From contig NC_088357.1 of NCBI RefSeq assembly GCF_036884655.1, forward strand, positions 41,486,001 through 41,550,000: a stretch of 64,000 bases of DNA, written 5' to 3'. The stretch comes from Musa acuminata AAA Group. Its lineage: Eukaryota; Streptophyta; Magnoliopsida; Zingiberales; Musaceae. Made by a program: the position numbers and the translations under genes. Below the pieces are notes generated by a model that searched no databases, was not told the DNA's origin, and saw only the letters and a list, made by a program, of their open reading frames with translations. Positions 47,882 through 58,638 of this stretch are shown piece after piece; within the stretch, counting starts at the first letter, position 1; the number at the start of each line of letters is the position of its first letter.

Positions 47882-49377
47882 TGCTAGTCATAAGTGCCCA
47901 GCAAGCCAATCACGTGAGTGATGGCACGTGTGACTTGATACAGAATCTTTTTGCTTATTATATTTTGGCATATATCACTTTATAACTATTGCATAAATGC
48001 ATATATATTGTGATGTCCTTGGATTTGTGCAATGGGAATCGGATCGTGATGAGATCACGATAATGAGATCGATTCACCTTTAAACACATATCCTAAATAA
48101 TCCCGGTCATAGGTTACTCGAGAGGGACATCGTGATAACCGGATAGACTGGTGTGCTGTATACCCGTCCATATGATGGATGCAGCTGGTCTCATAGCTGC
48201 TCGTGTAGGGACACTAGGGATACAATACAGGTGCTCATTGGAGAATGAGTTCACTGATTGATCCGCTTACGGAATGCTGGATGGTTGATGATGCCTTATT
48301 GTCAGACAACGATTCCGTAGTCCTAGTGGTGTATCTGGTTCTTAGACTTGAGACACCAAGGATGTCCTGTATGAGTGCTCCACTCTTTGATACCAGACTT
48401 ATAGGTTTGGCTGTTCCCAGATCTAGTACAGCTGGTCATTGGGAGTGGTAGTCGACCTTACGAGGGCTATTGAGTGTCGATAGAGGATCATCCACTCTCG
48501 GTATCATGAGAGGAATATCCCATGTGTTCTTGCTCAGACAAATCCCTGGCCAGGGTCATTCGGGTTGAGAGAGAAAGAGTTCTCCGGGAGAATCCGATTA
48601 GAGCGAGACTCGAGTAGAAACCGTATGGGTCTGACAGCACCATGCTCGATATACGGTCTCTGGGATATTAGATGGATGAGGGACTATAGGTACATGGTAA
48701 CTGAGGACAGACAGGTCCAATGGATTGGATTCCCCTGTATCGTCTGGGGACTACGGCGTAGTGGCCTAGTACTTCCGTAGTCGATGAGTCGAGTGAATTA
48801 TTACAGAGATAATAATTCACTGAGTTAGAAGGAGTTCTGACAGGTATGACTCACGGCCAGCTCGATATTGGGCCTAGAGGGTCACACACATATGGTAGGC
48901 ATTGCGATGAGTAGAGGTTCGGATATGAGATATCCGACGGAGCCCTTGTCTTATTGGATGCAGATCCAATACCCACTAGGGAAAGGACCCATTAGGGTTT
49001 TGACACGGGATCTCTATAAATAGGAGGGATTCACAGCCTCATAGGCTAGAGTCTTTGCTTGCCCTTCCTATTCTCCTCTCCCTCTCCACCTCAGAGTAGG
49101 CCTGGAGTTTTGAGGAGCGTCGTCGCAACCCTGCTGTGTGGATCACCGCTAGAGAGGAGGACGCTTGACCTCCTTCACCCTCTCCTAAGGATCTGCAAGG
49201 AAACAGGGATATACGATCTCCCTAGGTAACACAATCTCTATACGCAGTTTTGTGTTTTTGCGGATTTTGCGCACCAATCTTCGCACGACGATGAACATCC
49301 TTTTGGGAATCGGGGATTTTTGTTTTCTTGTTCTTCCGCTGCGCATATGATGTCGCCCCCCCTATGATTTCCCAACA
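47882..49377 (+). repeat. 5' LTR of copia F
   Basis: TGCTAGTC to CCCAACA, 1496 bp. TATAAATA promoter box at 49015-49022. Near identical to 55160-56655; differences seen near 48225, 48537, 48711, 49034 and 49321. Confidence 0.97.
49015..49022 (+). promoter_or_regulatory. LTR TATA box of copia F
   Basis: TATAAATA in the context TCTCTATAAATAGGAGG; the same box occurs at 56293-56300 in the 3' LTR. It would start the genomic RNA about 30 bp downstream, so R/U5 would span roughly 49050-49377. Confidence 0.75.
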
Positions 49378-49378
49378 G

Positions 49379-49394
49379 TGGTATCAGAGCCAGG
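49379..49394 (+). other. Primer binding site of copia F
   Basis: TGGTATCAGAGCCAGG, complementary to the 3' end of initiator tRNA-Met, one base after the 5' LTR. Confidence 0.95.
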
Positions 49395-49479
49395 TTGTTC
49401 GTGCGAATGATTGGTTTTTGAACTGCGTGTGTTGTGTTTAGGAAGAATATTGACGTCAAAATCGTTGACGCAAAAGCAA

Positions 49480-49980
49480 GGAAGGGCAGCAACAGTTGCT
49501 GCCCTCGATCTGCATGCCTGCAGCCAGCCGCAGCCGCAACCAGGCAGCACAGCGCCGGCGCATGCGCAAGCGCTGTGCCTGCAGCAGCTGGCCGGCGGTC
49601 TGCTTGCAGCAGGCTTGCGGCCGGCGGGGCTGGCAGCCCGCTCGGTAGAAGCGCCTGCGGCCACTGAGCCCGCGGGCAGAGGCGCCGCGGGGCAACAGCG
49701 CGGGCTGAGGCACCGCAGGGCAGCGGCGCCTGTGGCCGCTGCTCCCACGAGCAAAAACCCCGCAGGGGCGGCCGCCAGCGAGGCAGCACCACCTGCGGGC
49801 GCTGACTCGCGGGCAGAACCACCCGCGGAGGCGGCGGCGCCCGAAGAGGGCGCCCACCCGCAGCGGCATCGCCGCCAGCGGGCGTGCCGCCTGCAGGCGA
49901 GGGCAGTGCCCTCGCCCCGCCGCACAGGCCGCCGCCGGCAGGGTGGCGGCGGCGGCAGCAGCGAAAAGGGGAAAGGGTAT
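49480..49980 (+). other. GC-rich block in the leader of copia F
   Basis: About 500 bp of very GC-rich sequence (GCC/CGG/CAG-rich) in an otherwise AT-rich element. Long open frames exist on both strands (up to 198 codons), all rich in Ala, Arg, Pro and Gly; this follows from base composition. No domain recognised. I treat it as a structured untranslated leader segment, possibly acquired. Confidence 0.6.
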
Positions 49981-50753
49981 TAGGGTTTTCTGCGCAAAAG
50001 ACAGTTTTGCCCCTCGAAATTTGAGAAATTCCAGTTTCTGTCTTTTGTCCAAATTACGAAAATACCCTTAGGAATTGAGAAATTCTCTATATATCCCTGA
50101 TTTCAGAAAATATTAATTAATTAAAAGGTTTAGTTGATTATTATTTTTATTATTATCTAGTAGTCCTACATGATGATGATTATTTATACATGTGATGTAT
50201 GATGAGTGGACGGATGATCATGGACCGTGTGATGTGTGTACTTGTGATTATTATTATTGAGGTCTGCGAACCTCCATTATATTTCTCGTTTATTGTCGGG
50301 CCTGCGTGCCTATGATTAAGTTGTAATCACATGAGGAGGCGCAGCGGGAGCGTGGAAGCCATAGCGGGACCCACGAGACGGACGATCGTGATGCATGAAG
50401 ATGCATCAAGATGTCGACGGAACCAACGAGGACGAGATGGACGATCACAAGGCATGGAGATGCACCGTTGCACACATAGATCTTGATGTGAGTGATTAGG
50501 CCTACTGGCTCGGGTCTAATCATATTAGGTTGTGGTCCATGATCATCTGGTGTGATTGCTTATACACATACTAGATATGTATATATATTTGCATGCGATG
50601 TAGATATATATTAAATATGTATATGTGTGACATGTCATATTAGGAGACCAAATCATAGAAACATCTCTCGATAATATTAAGTCGGTAAACGTGAGGCAAT
50701 TAGATTGACCCACGTGGCCTTCCATCGTTATGAGTAGGAACCGAATCCCGGTG

Positions 50754-51066
50754 TAGGTTGAGTTGGTCGAGTCCCTCGAGACTCACCTATATCGCGATTC
50801 GCTATCTTGCTTACGACATAGAGATGTCACCGGTGACCTGAGGGCATGATATGCTTGGTCGAGTCCCTCGAGGGTATATCATCAAATCAGACTCATCTTG
50901 TAACGAAGGTGTTGACTTAACCGAGCATCATGGTTGGTCGAGTCCCTCGAGGCCATGGTGATTCGGAGGCCGAACAGGACGGGAATCACAAGGAGTTGTG
51001 ATCGGCAAGAGTTGTCTACCTTTTAGGCTTAGTGTGATTGGTCGAGTCCCTCGAGGTTACACTAAG
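50754..51066 (+). other. Four constant-core, variable-stem hairpins in the leader of copia F
   Basis: The 18-mer TTGGTCGAGTCCCTCGAG occurs four times (50763, 50855, 50934, 51038). Its core TCGAG-TCC-CTCGA is itself a small hairpin. Each copy is flanked by arms complementary to each other but different from the other copies: 50754-50763 with 50781-50789 (9 bp, one bulge), 50846-50852 with 50876-50882 (7 bp), 50926-50933 with 50953-50960 (8 bp, one G-U), and 51028-51037 with 51057-51066 (10 bp, one G-U). They sit 190-500 nt before the gag start, where packaging, dimerisation or translation signals are expected. Function is unknown. Confidence 0.85.
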
Positions 51067-51251
51067 ACGCTGATTGGATCCTGATCCCCACTAGAAGTCT
51101 GCCGGAGACTTCCGTTTCACGTGCTGAGGGTGTCGCGTGACTCGTTAGTAAAATAGTGGGAGCATATTAAGATAGAAGTCCATATCTTGATAGTTTATTT
51201 CTTGCAAAATCTGCATGTTATTCATTTTTGCTACATCTTTATTTTCAGAAA

Positions 51252-54200
51252 ATGTCGCTTTCAAATCCCTTACGTGGCATACTTGATGTCAACCGCCTCA
51301 CTGGTCCAAATTATACGGATTGGCTCCGTAACTTGAGAATTGTTCTCACAGCGGAGAAAATCGTGTACGTCCTTGATACAGTGATGCCTACGCCCGAAGA
51401 AGGGGCAAGCGAGGATGAGATCGCTCGCTACGTGAAGTACATTGATGACTCCACTCTTGCTCAATGCTATATGTTGGGCTCTATGACTCCAGAGTTACAG
51501 AGACAACATGAAAAGATGGATGCCAGATCCATTCTCCTACATGTCCGTAAATTGTTTGAGGAACAGGGAAGGACTCAACGATATGAGATATCCAAGAGCC
51601 TTTTCCGCGCTAGGATGACTGAGGGGACACCGGTTCAGAACCATGTCCTAAAGATGATTGAGTGGATAGAGAAACTCACAGGTCTAGGAATGGTCCTAGA
51701 GGATAACTTGTGTGTGGACATTGTGCTTCAGTCCCTACCAGATTCCTTTTCACAGTTCATAATGAACTTTAATATGAACAAGCTTGAGGTGACTCTCCCA
51801 GAGCTCCTCAATATGTTGAGGGAGGCAGAGAGTACTATTAAGAAAGAGAAGCCAGTTCTCTACACTGGTGAGACCAGAAAGAAAAGGAAAGCAGAAAGGT
51901 CCCTTAAGAAGGGAAAGGGCAAGGGCAAACAAGGTAAAGCAAAGGTTGCTAAGAAAGACCCAACAAAGGACAAAGGCCAGTGCTTCCACTGTGGTAAAGA
52001 TGGGCACTGGAAGAGAAACTGCAAAGAGTACCTTGCAGAAAGGGCGAAACAAAAGCTTGATGAAGCTTCAGGTACATTCATGATCAGTCTCCATTTGTCA
52101 GACTCTTATGATAACACATGGGTATTAGATACCGGTAGTGCTTATCATATATGTAATTCGTTGCAGGTTCTGGCAAGGCCTAGGAGACTAGAGAGAGGCG
52201 AGATGGACCTCAAGATGGGTAATGGAGCAAAAGTTGCTGTATTAGCTGTTGGCGAGGTCGCCCTACATCTGCCTAGTGGAGCTTTTATTGCATTAGATGC
52301 ATGTTATTTTGTTCCTTCTATTATCAAAAACATTATCTCCATTTCATGTTTAACAGTTAGTGGATATAAATTTGTTTTTGAGAACAATGGTTGTTCGATA
52401 TTATTAGATGATAAGATCATCACGAAAGGAACATTGCATAATGGTTTATTTATGTTAGACACCACTCCACATATCATGAATATAAATGTGTCCAAAAGGA
52501 AACGAGATGAGTTGAACAGTGCATACCTGTGGCATTGTAGGCTAGGTCACATCCATGAAAGAAGGATTCAAAAGTTGCTAAATGATGGATATCTAGATCC
52601 ATTCGACTATGTGTCATATGCAACTTGTGAGCCTTGCATTCGTGGAAAACTGACCAACTCTCCATTTAGTGGAACTGGAGAGAGAGCCACTGAGTTGTTG
52701 GAACTCATACATAGTGATGTATGTGGACCCATGTCAACTCATGCCATTGGAGGTTACTCCTACTTCATTACATTTACTGATGATTTCTCAAGGTATGGAT
52801 ATGTGTACTTAATGAAGTACAAGTCCGAGGCCTTTGAGAAATTCAGAGAGTATAAGAATGAGGTGGAGAACCAGACTGGAAAGAGTATCAAAACTCTTCG
52901 ATCAGATCGAGGAGGTGAGTACTTAAGTACAGAGTTTACTCACTTCCTCAAGGACCATGGGATATTATCCCAATGGACACCTCCTTATACACCTCAGCTC
53001 AATGGTGTCTCTGAAAGGAGAAATCGTACATTATTAGATATGGTACGGTCCATGATGAGTTTCGCTGACCTACCCATCTCATTCTGGGGATATGCCCTAG
53101 AAACCGCAGCTTACCTTGTGAACAGAGTTCCAACTAAGTCGGTGGTGTCTACACCATATGAGATATGGAAAGGGAAGAAGCCTGATCTTAAAGTAGTTAA
53201 GATTTGGGGCTGCTCTGCCCATGTTAAAAGACACAACCCCGATAAGTTAGAATCAAGGACAGGGCGATGTAAATTTGTGGGATACCCCAAGGAAACTTGT
53301 GGGTATTATTTCTATCATCTCGAGGACCAAAAGGTCTTTGTAGCTAAGAGAGCAGTGTTCCTTGAGAAGGAACACATTCTTGGCGGAGACAGTGGGAGAA
53401 TGATAGAGTTGAGCGAAGTTAGGGAACCAAGCTCAAGCACCACTCTACAGCCCGAGTCTGTTCAGGTATCTAATACACAAGTTTCAACTTTACGCAGGTC
53501 TGATAGAGTATCCCATCCTCCTGAGAGATATGTGGGACATATTAGAGCAGAGGATGTAGAGGATATTGATCCTCAGACCTACGAGGAGGCTATTATGAGT
53601 ATAGACTCCGGGAAGTGGAAAGAAGCCATGAATTCTGAAATGGATTCTATGTACTCCAATAAGGTTTGGAACCTAGTTGATGCACCCGAAGGTATTGTAC
53701 CCATCGGTTGCAAGTGGATCTTTAAGAAAAAGATCGGAGTAGATGGAAAGGTAGAGACCTATAAAGCAAGGCTAGTGGCTAACGGGTATCGTCAAAGGCA
53801 AGGTGTTGACTACGACGAAACTTTCTCACCCGTAACAATGCTAAAATCCATCAGAATTCTATTGGCTATTGCAGCACACTATGATTATGAGATCTGGCAG
53901 ATGGATGTGAAAACCGCATTCCTCAACGGGAACCTGGAGGAGGAGGTGTATATGATGCAACCTGAGGGATTCGTGTCCAAGAACTGCCCAGATAAGGTGT
54001 GTAGGTTGCTTAGATCCATTTATGGACTAAAGCAAGCTTCCCGAAGTTGGAACATAAGATTTGATGAGGCAATCAGATCTTATGACTTCGTTAAGAACGA
54101 AGATGAGCCTTGTGTATACAGAAAGGTAAGTGGGAGCGCTATTAGCTTTTTGGTGTTATATGTGGATGACATCCTCATCATTGGGAATGACATAGGAATG

Positions 54201-55145
54201 CTATCCACTGTAAAGACTTGGTTATCTAGACACTTCTCCATTAAGGACTTAGGGGAAGCATCCTATATCTTGGGGATTAGAATCTATAGAGATAGATCCA
54301 AGAGGATGCTTGGCTTGTCCCAGTCCAGGTACATAAAAACCATTGTCAAAAGATTTGGCGTGGAAAATTCCAAAAGAGGTCTCATACCGATGAGACATGG
54401 GATATCGCTTTCTACGAGTATGTCCCCAAAGACTCCAGAAGAAAGGGCGAACATGGATATGATACCTTATGCCTCAGCAATAGGGTCTATCATGTATGCC
54501 ATGCTATGTACTAGGCCTGATATAGCGCATGCTCTGAGTGTCACGAGCAGGTATCAGGCGGATCCAGGCTTGGAGCACTGGAAAGCAGTAAAGTGTATCC
54601 TTAAGTACTTGAGAAGGACTAAGGATCTTTTACTAGTATATGGAGGTAATAGCCTTAAGGTTGAAGGCTACACTGACTCAAGTTTTCAGTCTGATGTCGA
54701 TGATAGCAAGTCGAATTCAGGGTATGTGTACACCTTGAATGGAGGAGCAGTGTGCTGGAAGAGTTCCAAGCAAGATACCACTGCTGACTCGACCACAGAG
54801 GCGGAGTACATTGCTGCATCAGATGCAGCAAAGGAGGGAGTCTGGTTGAAGAAGTTCATCACAGATTTGGGAGTCGTGCCGGATAGTGAGGAGCCGATTT
54901 CCCTATATTGCGACAACAACGGGGCAATTGCTCAAGCGAAGGAACCTAGGTCTCATCAGAAATCTAAGCATGTTCTGAGGAGGTTCCACCTTATCAGAGA
55001 GATCGTGACCCGAGGAGATGTAGCAGTGGAAAGAGTTCCATCCGAAGATAACATTGCAAATCCACTAACAAAGCCATTGTCTCAGATTGTCTTTGAGCGT
55101 CACAGGGGTCTGATGGGGATCAGACACATAGGTGATTGGCTTTAG
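51252..55145 (+). CDS. Intact copia gag-pol polyprotein of element F (1297 aa)
   Basis: The frame is open from 51228 but the first ATG is at 51252 (MSLSNPLRG). Domains: gag 1-240 with a basic stretch at about 205-240; CCHC knuckle [14 protein letters not shown] at 244-257; aspartic protease with D293-T-G-S; pre-integrase zinc region from H428; integrase catalytic D489, D552, E588 (spacing 62 and 35, the DDE rule); reverse transcriptase at about 810-1050 with YVDD at 970-973; RNase H at about 1140-1285 ([14 protein letters not shown]). The order protease-integrase-RT-RNase H defines Ty1/copia. It makes the virus-like particle, processes itself, copies the RNA and integrates the cDNA. All catalytic residues are present, and there are no stops or frameshifts. 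The length matches BARE-type polyproteins. Confidence 0.97.
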   Translation: MSLSNPLRGILDVNRLTGPNYTDWLRNLRIVLTAEKIVYVLDTVMPTPEEGASEDEIARYVKYIDDSTLAQCYMLGSMTPELQRQHEKMDARSILLHVRKLFEEQGRTQRYEISKSLFRARMTEGTPVQNHVLKMIEWIEKLTGLGMVLEDNLCVDIVLQSLPDSFSQFIMNFNMNKLEVTLPELLNMLREAESTIKKEKPVLYTGETRKKRKAERSLKKGKGKGKQGKAKVAKKDPTKDKGQCFHCGKDGHWKRNCKEYLAERAKQKLDEASGTFMISLHLSDSYDNTWVLDTGSAYHICNSLQVLARPRRLERGEMDLKMGNGAKVAVLAVGEVALHLPSGAFIALDACYFVPSIIKNIISISCLTVSGYKFVFENNGCSILLDDKIITKGTLHNGLFMLDTTPHIMNINVSKRKRDELNSAYLWHCRLGHIHERRIQKLLNDGYLDPFDYVSYATCEPCIRGKLTNSPFSGTGERATELLELIHSDVCGPMSTHAIGGYSYFITFTDDFSRYGYVYLMKYKSEAFEKFREYKNEVENQTGKSIKTLRSDRGGEYLSTEFTHFLKDHGILSQWTPPYTPQLNGVSERRNRTLLDMVRSMMSFADLPISFWGYALETAAYLVNRVPTKSVVSTPYEIWKGKKPDLKVVKIWGCSAHVKRHNPDKLESRTGRCKFVGYPKETCGYYFYHLEDQKVFVAKRAVFLEKEHILGGDSGRMIELSEVREPSSSTTLQPESVQVSNTQVSTLRRSDRVSHPPERYVGHIRAEDVEDIDPQTYEEAIMSIDSGKWKEAMNSEMDSMYSNKVWNLVDAPEGIVPIGCKWIFKKKIGVDGKVETYKARLVANGYRQRQGVDYDETFSPVTMLKSIRILLAIAAHYDYEIWQMDVKTAFLNGNLEEEVYMMQPEGFVSKNCPDKVCRLLRSIYGLKQASRSWNIRFDEAIRSYDFVKNEDEPCVYRKVSGSAISFLVLYVDDILIIGNDIGMLSTVKTWLSRHFSIKDLGEASYILGIRIYRDRSKRMLGLSQSRYIKTIVKRFGVENSKRGLIPMRHGISLSTSMSPKTPEERANMDMIPYASAIGSIMYAMLCTRPDIAHALSVTSRYQADPGLEHWKAVKCILKYLRRTKDLLLVYGGNSLKVEGYTDSSFQSDVDDSKSNSGYVYTLNGGAVCWKSSKQDTTADSTTEAEYIAASDAAKEGVWLKKFITDLGVVPDSEEPISLYCDNNGAIAQAKEPRSHQKSKHVLRRFHLIREIVTRGDVAVERVPSEDNIANPLTKPLSQIVFERHRGLMGIRHIGDWL

Positions 55146-55148
55146 GTC

Positions 55149-55159
55149 AAGTGGGAGAT
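55149..55159 (+). other. Polypurine tract of copia F
   Basis: AAGTGGGAGAT directly before the 3' LTR; start point of plus-strand DNA synthesis. Confidence 0.85.
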
Positions 55160-56655
55160 TGCTAGTCATAAGTGCCCAGCAAGCCAATCACGTGAGTGAT
55201 GGCACGTGTGACTTGATACAGAATCTTTTTGCTTATTATATTTTGGCATATATCACTTTATAACTATTGCATAAATGCATATATATTGTGATGTCCTTGG
55301 ATTTGTGCAATGGGAATCGGATCGTGATGAGATCACGATAATGAGATCGATTCACCTTTAAACACATATCCTAAATAATCCCGGTCATAGGTTACTCGAG
55401 AGGGACATCGTGATAACCGGATAGACTGGTGTGCTGTATACCCGTCCATATGATGGATGCAGCTGGTCTCATAGCTGCTCGTGTAGGGACACTAGGGATA
55501 CAGTACAGGTGCTCATTGGAGAATGAGTTCACTGATTGATCCGCTTACGGAATGCTGGATGGTTGATGATGCCTTATTGTCAGACAACGATTCCGTAGTC
55601 CTAGTGGTGTATCTGGTTCTTAGACTTGAGACACCAAGGATGTCCTGTATGAGTGCTCCACTCTTTGATACCAGACTTATAGGTTTGGCTGTTCCCAGAT
55701 CTAGTACAGCTGGTCATTGGGAGTGGTAGTCGACCTTACGAGGGCTATTGAGTGTCGATAGAGGATCATCCACTCTCGGTATCATGAGAGGAATATCCCA
55801 TGTGTTCTTGCTCATACAAATCCCTGGCCAGGGTCATTCGGGTTGAGAGAGAAAGAGTTCTCCGGGAGAATCCGATTAGAGCGAGACTCGAGTAGAAACC
55901 GTATGGGTCTGACAGCACCATGCTCGATATACGGTCTCTGGGATATTAGATGGATGAGGGACTATAGGTACATGGTAATTGAGGACAGACAGGTCCAATG
56001 GATTGGATTCCCCTGTATCGTCTGGGGACTACGGCGTAGTGGCCTAGTACTTCCGTAGTCGATGAGTCGAGTGAATTATTACAGAGATAATAATTCACTG
56101 AGTTAGAAGGAGTTCTGACAGGTATGACTCACGGCCAGCTCGATATTGGGCCTAGAGGGTCACACACATATGGTAGGCATTGCGATGAGTAGAGGTTCGG
56201 ATATGAGATATCCGACGGAGCCCTTGTCTTATTGGATGCAGATCCAATACCCACTAGGGAAAGGACCCATTAGGGTTTTGACACGGGATCTCTATAAATA
56301 GGAGGGATTCATAGCCTCATAGGCTAGAGTCTTTGCTTGCCCTTCCTATTCTCCTCTCCCTCTCCACCTCAGAGTAGGCCTGGAGTTTTGAGGAGCGTCG
56401 TCGCAACCCTGCTGTGTGGATCACCGCTAGAGAGGAGGACGCTTGACCTCCTTCACCCTCTCCTAAGGATCTGCAAGGAAACAGGGATATACGATCTCCC
56501 TAGGTAACACAATCTCTATACGCAGTTTTGTGTTTTTGCGGATTTTGCGCACCAATCTTCGCACGACGATGAACATCCTTTTGGGAATCGGGGATTTTTA
56601 TTTTCTTGTTCTTCCGCTGCGCATATGATGTCGCCCCCCCTATGATTTCCCAACA
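55160..56655 (+). repeat. 3' LTR of copia F
   Basis: 1496 bp, TGCTAGTC to CCCAACA, near identical to the 5' LTR. Confidence 0.97.
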
Positions 56656-56660
56656 ATGTT

Positions 56661-56876
56661 CACAGCTGCCAACCAACTCCTTTAATGCATTCCTTTGTCT
56701 TGAAGAAAAGCACCTTGAAACAGCTTTAACTTTGTGCAGAGAATATGCTGATGAGCTATCATATTTGAGTGTGCTGAGATAAAGATTATGAGGCATCATT
56801 ATTGACTGAAAAAGATACTAGATCATAATCAAGGCTCATATAATCAGATTGTAGTAAATTAGACACTCCCGTGTCA
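56661..56876 (-). repeat. 5' LTR of gypsy E, second part
   Basis: 216 bp from CACAGCTGCC to CCCGTGTCA, resuming exactly where 47881 stops once copia F and one ATGTT copy are removed. Confidence 0.95.
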
Positions 56877-56881
56877 TAGAG

Positions 56882-57937
56882 CAGTGCCACTCTATATCTG
56901 CATCGGTGCCAACTTCTACATCTGTGTCGACATCGATACAGATGCTAAGTGACCCATTCTTTGCTTTGCATCTATGTCGGTGTCGATACAAATATAAAGT
57001 ATCAACATTTGTATCATCCTCTTTCTTCTCTCCCTTAGCCTCACCTCGCGCTATTGCTCTCCCTCCTCTTCCTCCTCCCTCTTCTCCAATCCCTCATCTT
57101 TCTTTCCCTTTTTATCACTCCGCATCTATATCAGTACCGATGCAAATGCTAAACGATGCTTTACATCTGCATCTGTGTCGATATCGATGCAGACATCAAG
57201 CAACACTTTGTATTTGCATCTACATCGGCACCGATGTAGATGCCAAGTGACCCTTTTGTAACTCTTCATCTATGTCAGTGCTAATGCAAATGCCGAGTGA
57301 CACTGATGTAGATACAAATATCGGTATTTGCATCGTCATCTTCCTCATCTCCCTTTAGCTCACCTCTCACTATTGCTCTCAATTCTCCCCTCCTTTTCCC
57401 CCTTCATCCCTCATCTTTTTCCCCCTTTTATAGCTTTGTATATGCATCAGCATTGATGCAAATGCTGAGCGACACTTTTCATCTGCATCACCACTAATGT
57501 AGATTCCTAGTGACACTCTGCATTTACATCTATGTTGGCACCAATGTAAATGTCAAGCGGCCCTTACACGACTCTTCATTTATGTTGACGCCAATGTAAA
57601 TACCGAGCGATGCTGACACAAATGCAAAGTGTCAACATCTGTATCGTCATTTTTCTCCTCTCCCTTTGCATCACTTTTCACTGTTGCTCTTCCTCCTCTT
57701 CCTCCTACTCTCCTTTCTTCCTCCCTTCCTTATCCCTCATCCTTCTTCCCCCTTTCACAACTTTGTATCTATATCAACACCGATATAAATGTCGAGCGAC
57801 ACTTTGCATCTGCACCTATATTGGTGTAGATGTAGATGTTGAGCGATCCTTTCGCCACTTTGTATCTTTGTTAGTGTCGACACAGATGCCGAGTGGCACC
57901 AATGCAGATGCAAAGCGTCGACATCTACGTCATCCTC
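56882..57937. repeat. Palindrome-rich tandem array of the foldback element
   Basis: Higher-order units of about 290-320 bp begin near 57001, 57320, 57630 and 57916. Each starts with a (A/G)TC(A/G)(A/G)(C/T)AT(T/C)TG-like stretch, a CT-rich block (CTCTCCC...CTCTTCCTCC...CCCTCATC) and then many short motifs of the type GCATCTGCATCGG/CCGATGCAGATGC. One is a 13-bp perfect inverted repeat with a 2-nt loop (57216-57243). Open frames here are Ser/Pro/Leu-rich by-products. Confidence 0.85.
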
Positions 57938-58633
57938 TGTTAGGAAAAATCCTGTTAAAGCGAAATATTCTTTTCCCTCTTTATGTATCAATATGGGTTT
58001 CTCATCAAAATACCAACTTGATATCCAAATGAAAATATCAACCAGCACAGCATAAACAATAGAGCAAATAATCAATTACATAGTGAGACCAAATCTTTTT
58101 AACGTGGAAAACCCAATGTGAGAAAAACCACGGGACCGTAGTCCACCTCAAACTTCCACTATCAATAGTAATGATAACAGGTTTATAATCGGTCTTCTCT
58201 AGAATAACTAGAGGATCACAATAACATCAAGATCATAGATCTTGGCTCAAGAATAACATATCTTCATCACATAGGGTGGATCTCCTCATAAGAGAATTCT
58301 AAGTCTCACAAAGTGGATATAGCAGGAAAGTACCTTAGAGAGGGTAAACTGTAGATCAACATCATTAGGATTGTAAAGTTTGCTGTAAGAATTCTTCACA
58401 TAAAATTTGGATCAAAACTGATAACGTTTGACCACCGATCGTCAAACAAAAATCTCAAAAACCTTATTTTCTCTCTCTATTTCTCTGTACGCCGTCGCAC
58501 ACGTTCACTACGCACACACACGCTGCACTCGTTCACAACCCTATCTCTCTCTCTCTTTAATTTCTGCCTTCAATTAGTGATTTGGGCTCAATAGGCCCAA
58601 TTGTCCAAGCTCACATATGGGCTGGACCCAACA
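57938..58633 (-). mobile_element. Solo LTR of the element C family, full length
   Basis: Plus-strand TGTTAGGAAAAA to GGACCCAACA, 696 bp, flanked by the exact target duplication TCCTC (57933-57937 and 58634-58638). It aligns with the ends of element C's LTRs but keeps about 290 bp in the middle (58020-58340) that those lack. Inserted in the CT-rich part of the array. Confidence 0.92.
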
Positions 58634-58638
58634 TCCTC

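Larger units (their letters stand above)
47882..56655 (+). mobile_element. Young, structurally complete Angela/BARE-like copia element F
   Basis: Two 1496-bp LTRs (47882-49377, 55160-56655) with five differences seen, exact target duplication ATGTT (47877-47881 and 56656-56660), tRNA-Met primer site (49379-49394), a 1.86-kb leader, one uninterrupted gag-pol ORF and a purine tract (AAGTGGGAGA) next to the 3' LTR. The long LTRs, long leader and single ORF of about 1300 residues match the Angela/BARE group. It lies inside the 5' LTR of gypsy E in opposite orientation. It may still be mobile. Confidence 0.96.
42406..56876 (-). mobile_element. CRM-like Ty3/gypsy element E, carrying nested copia F
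   Basis: The left (3') LTR is 42406-43076 (671 bp). The right (5') LTR is split into 47427-47881 and 56661-56876 (455 + 216 = 671 bp) by element F. Exact 5-bp target duplication TAGAG (42401-42405 and 56877-56881). The primer site on the minus strand is TGGTATCAGAGC (47412-47423), matching initiator tRNA-Met. The purine tract AACCGGGGGAGATT (43077-43090) abuts the 3' LTR. I count 13 differences between the two LTRs, all transitions (about 1.9%). Confidence 0.95.

Noticed and set aside
48245..48780. Paired short open frames, repeated at 55523-56058
   Set aside because: They lie in the two LTRs of copia F and are identical because the LTRs are; no domain.
49238..50052. Overlapping long open frames on both strands (194, 187, 190 and 198 codons)
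   Set aside because: All fall in the GC-rich leader block; Ala/Arg/Pro/Gly-rich translations in every frame with no domain are what base composition alone gives.
50763..51055. Four regularly spaced identical 18-mers that resemble a CRISPR array
   Set aside because: Eukaryotic retrotransposon leader; spacers differ in length (61-86 bp) and are partly complementary to each other around every repeat, which is not CRISPR architecture.
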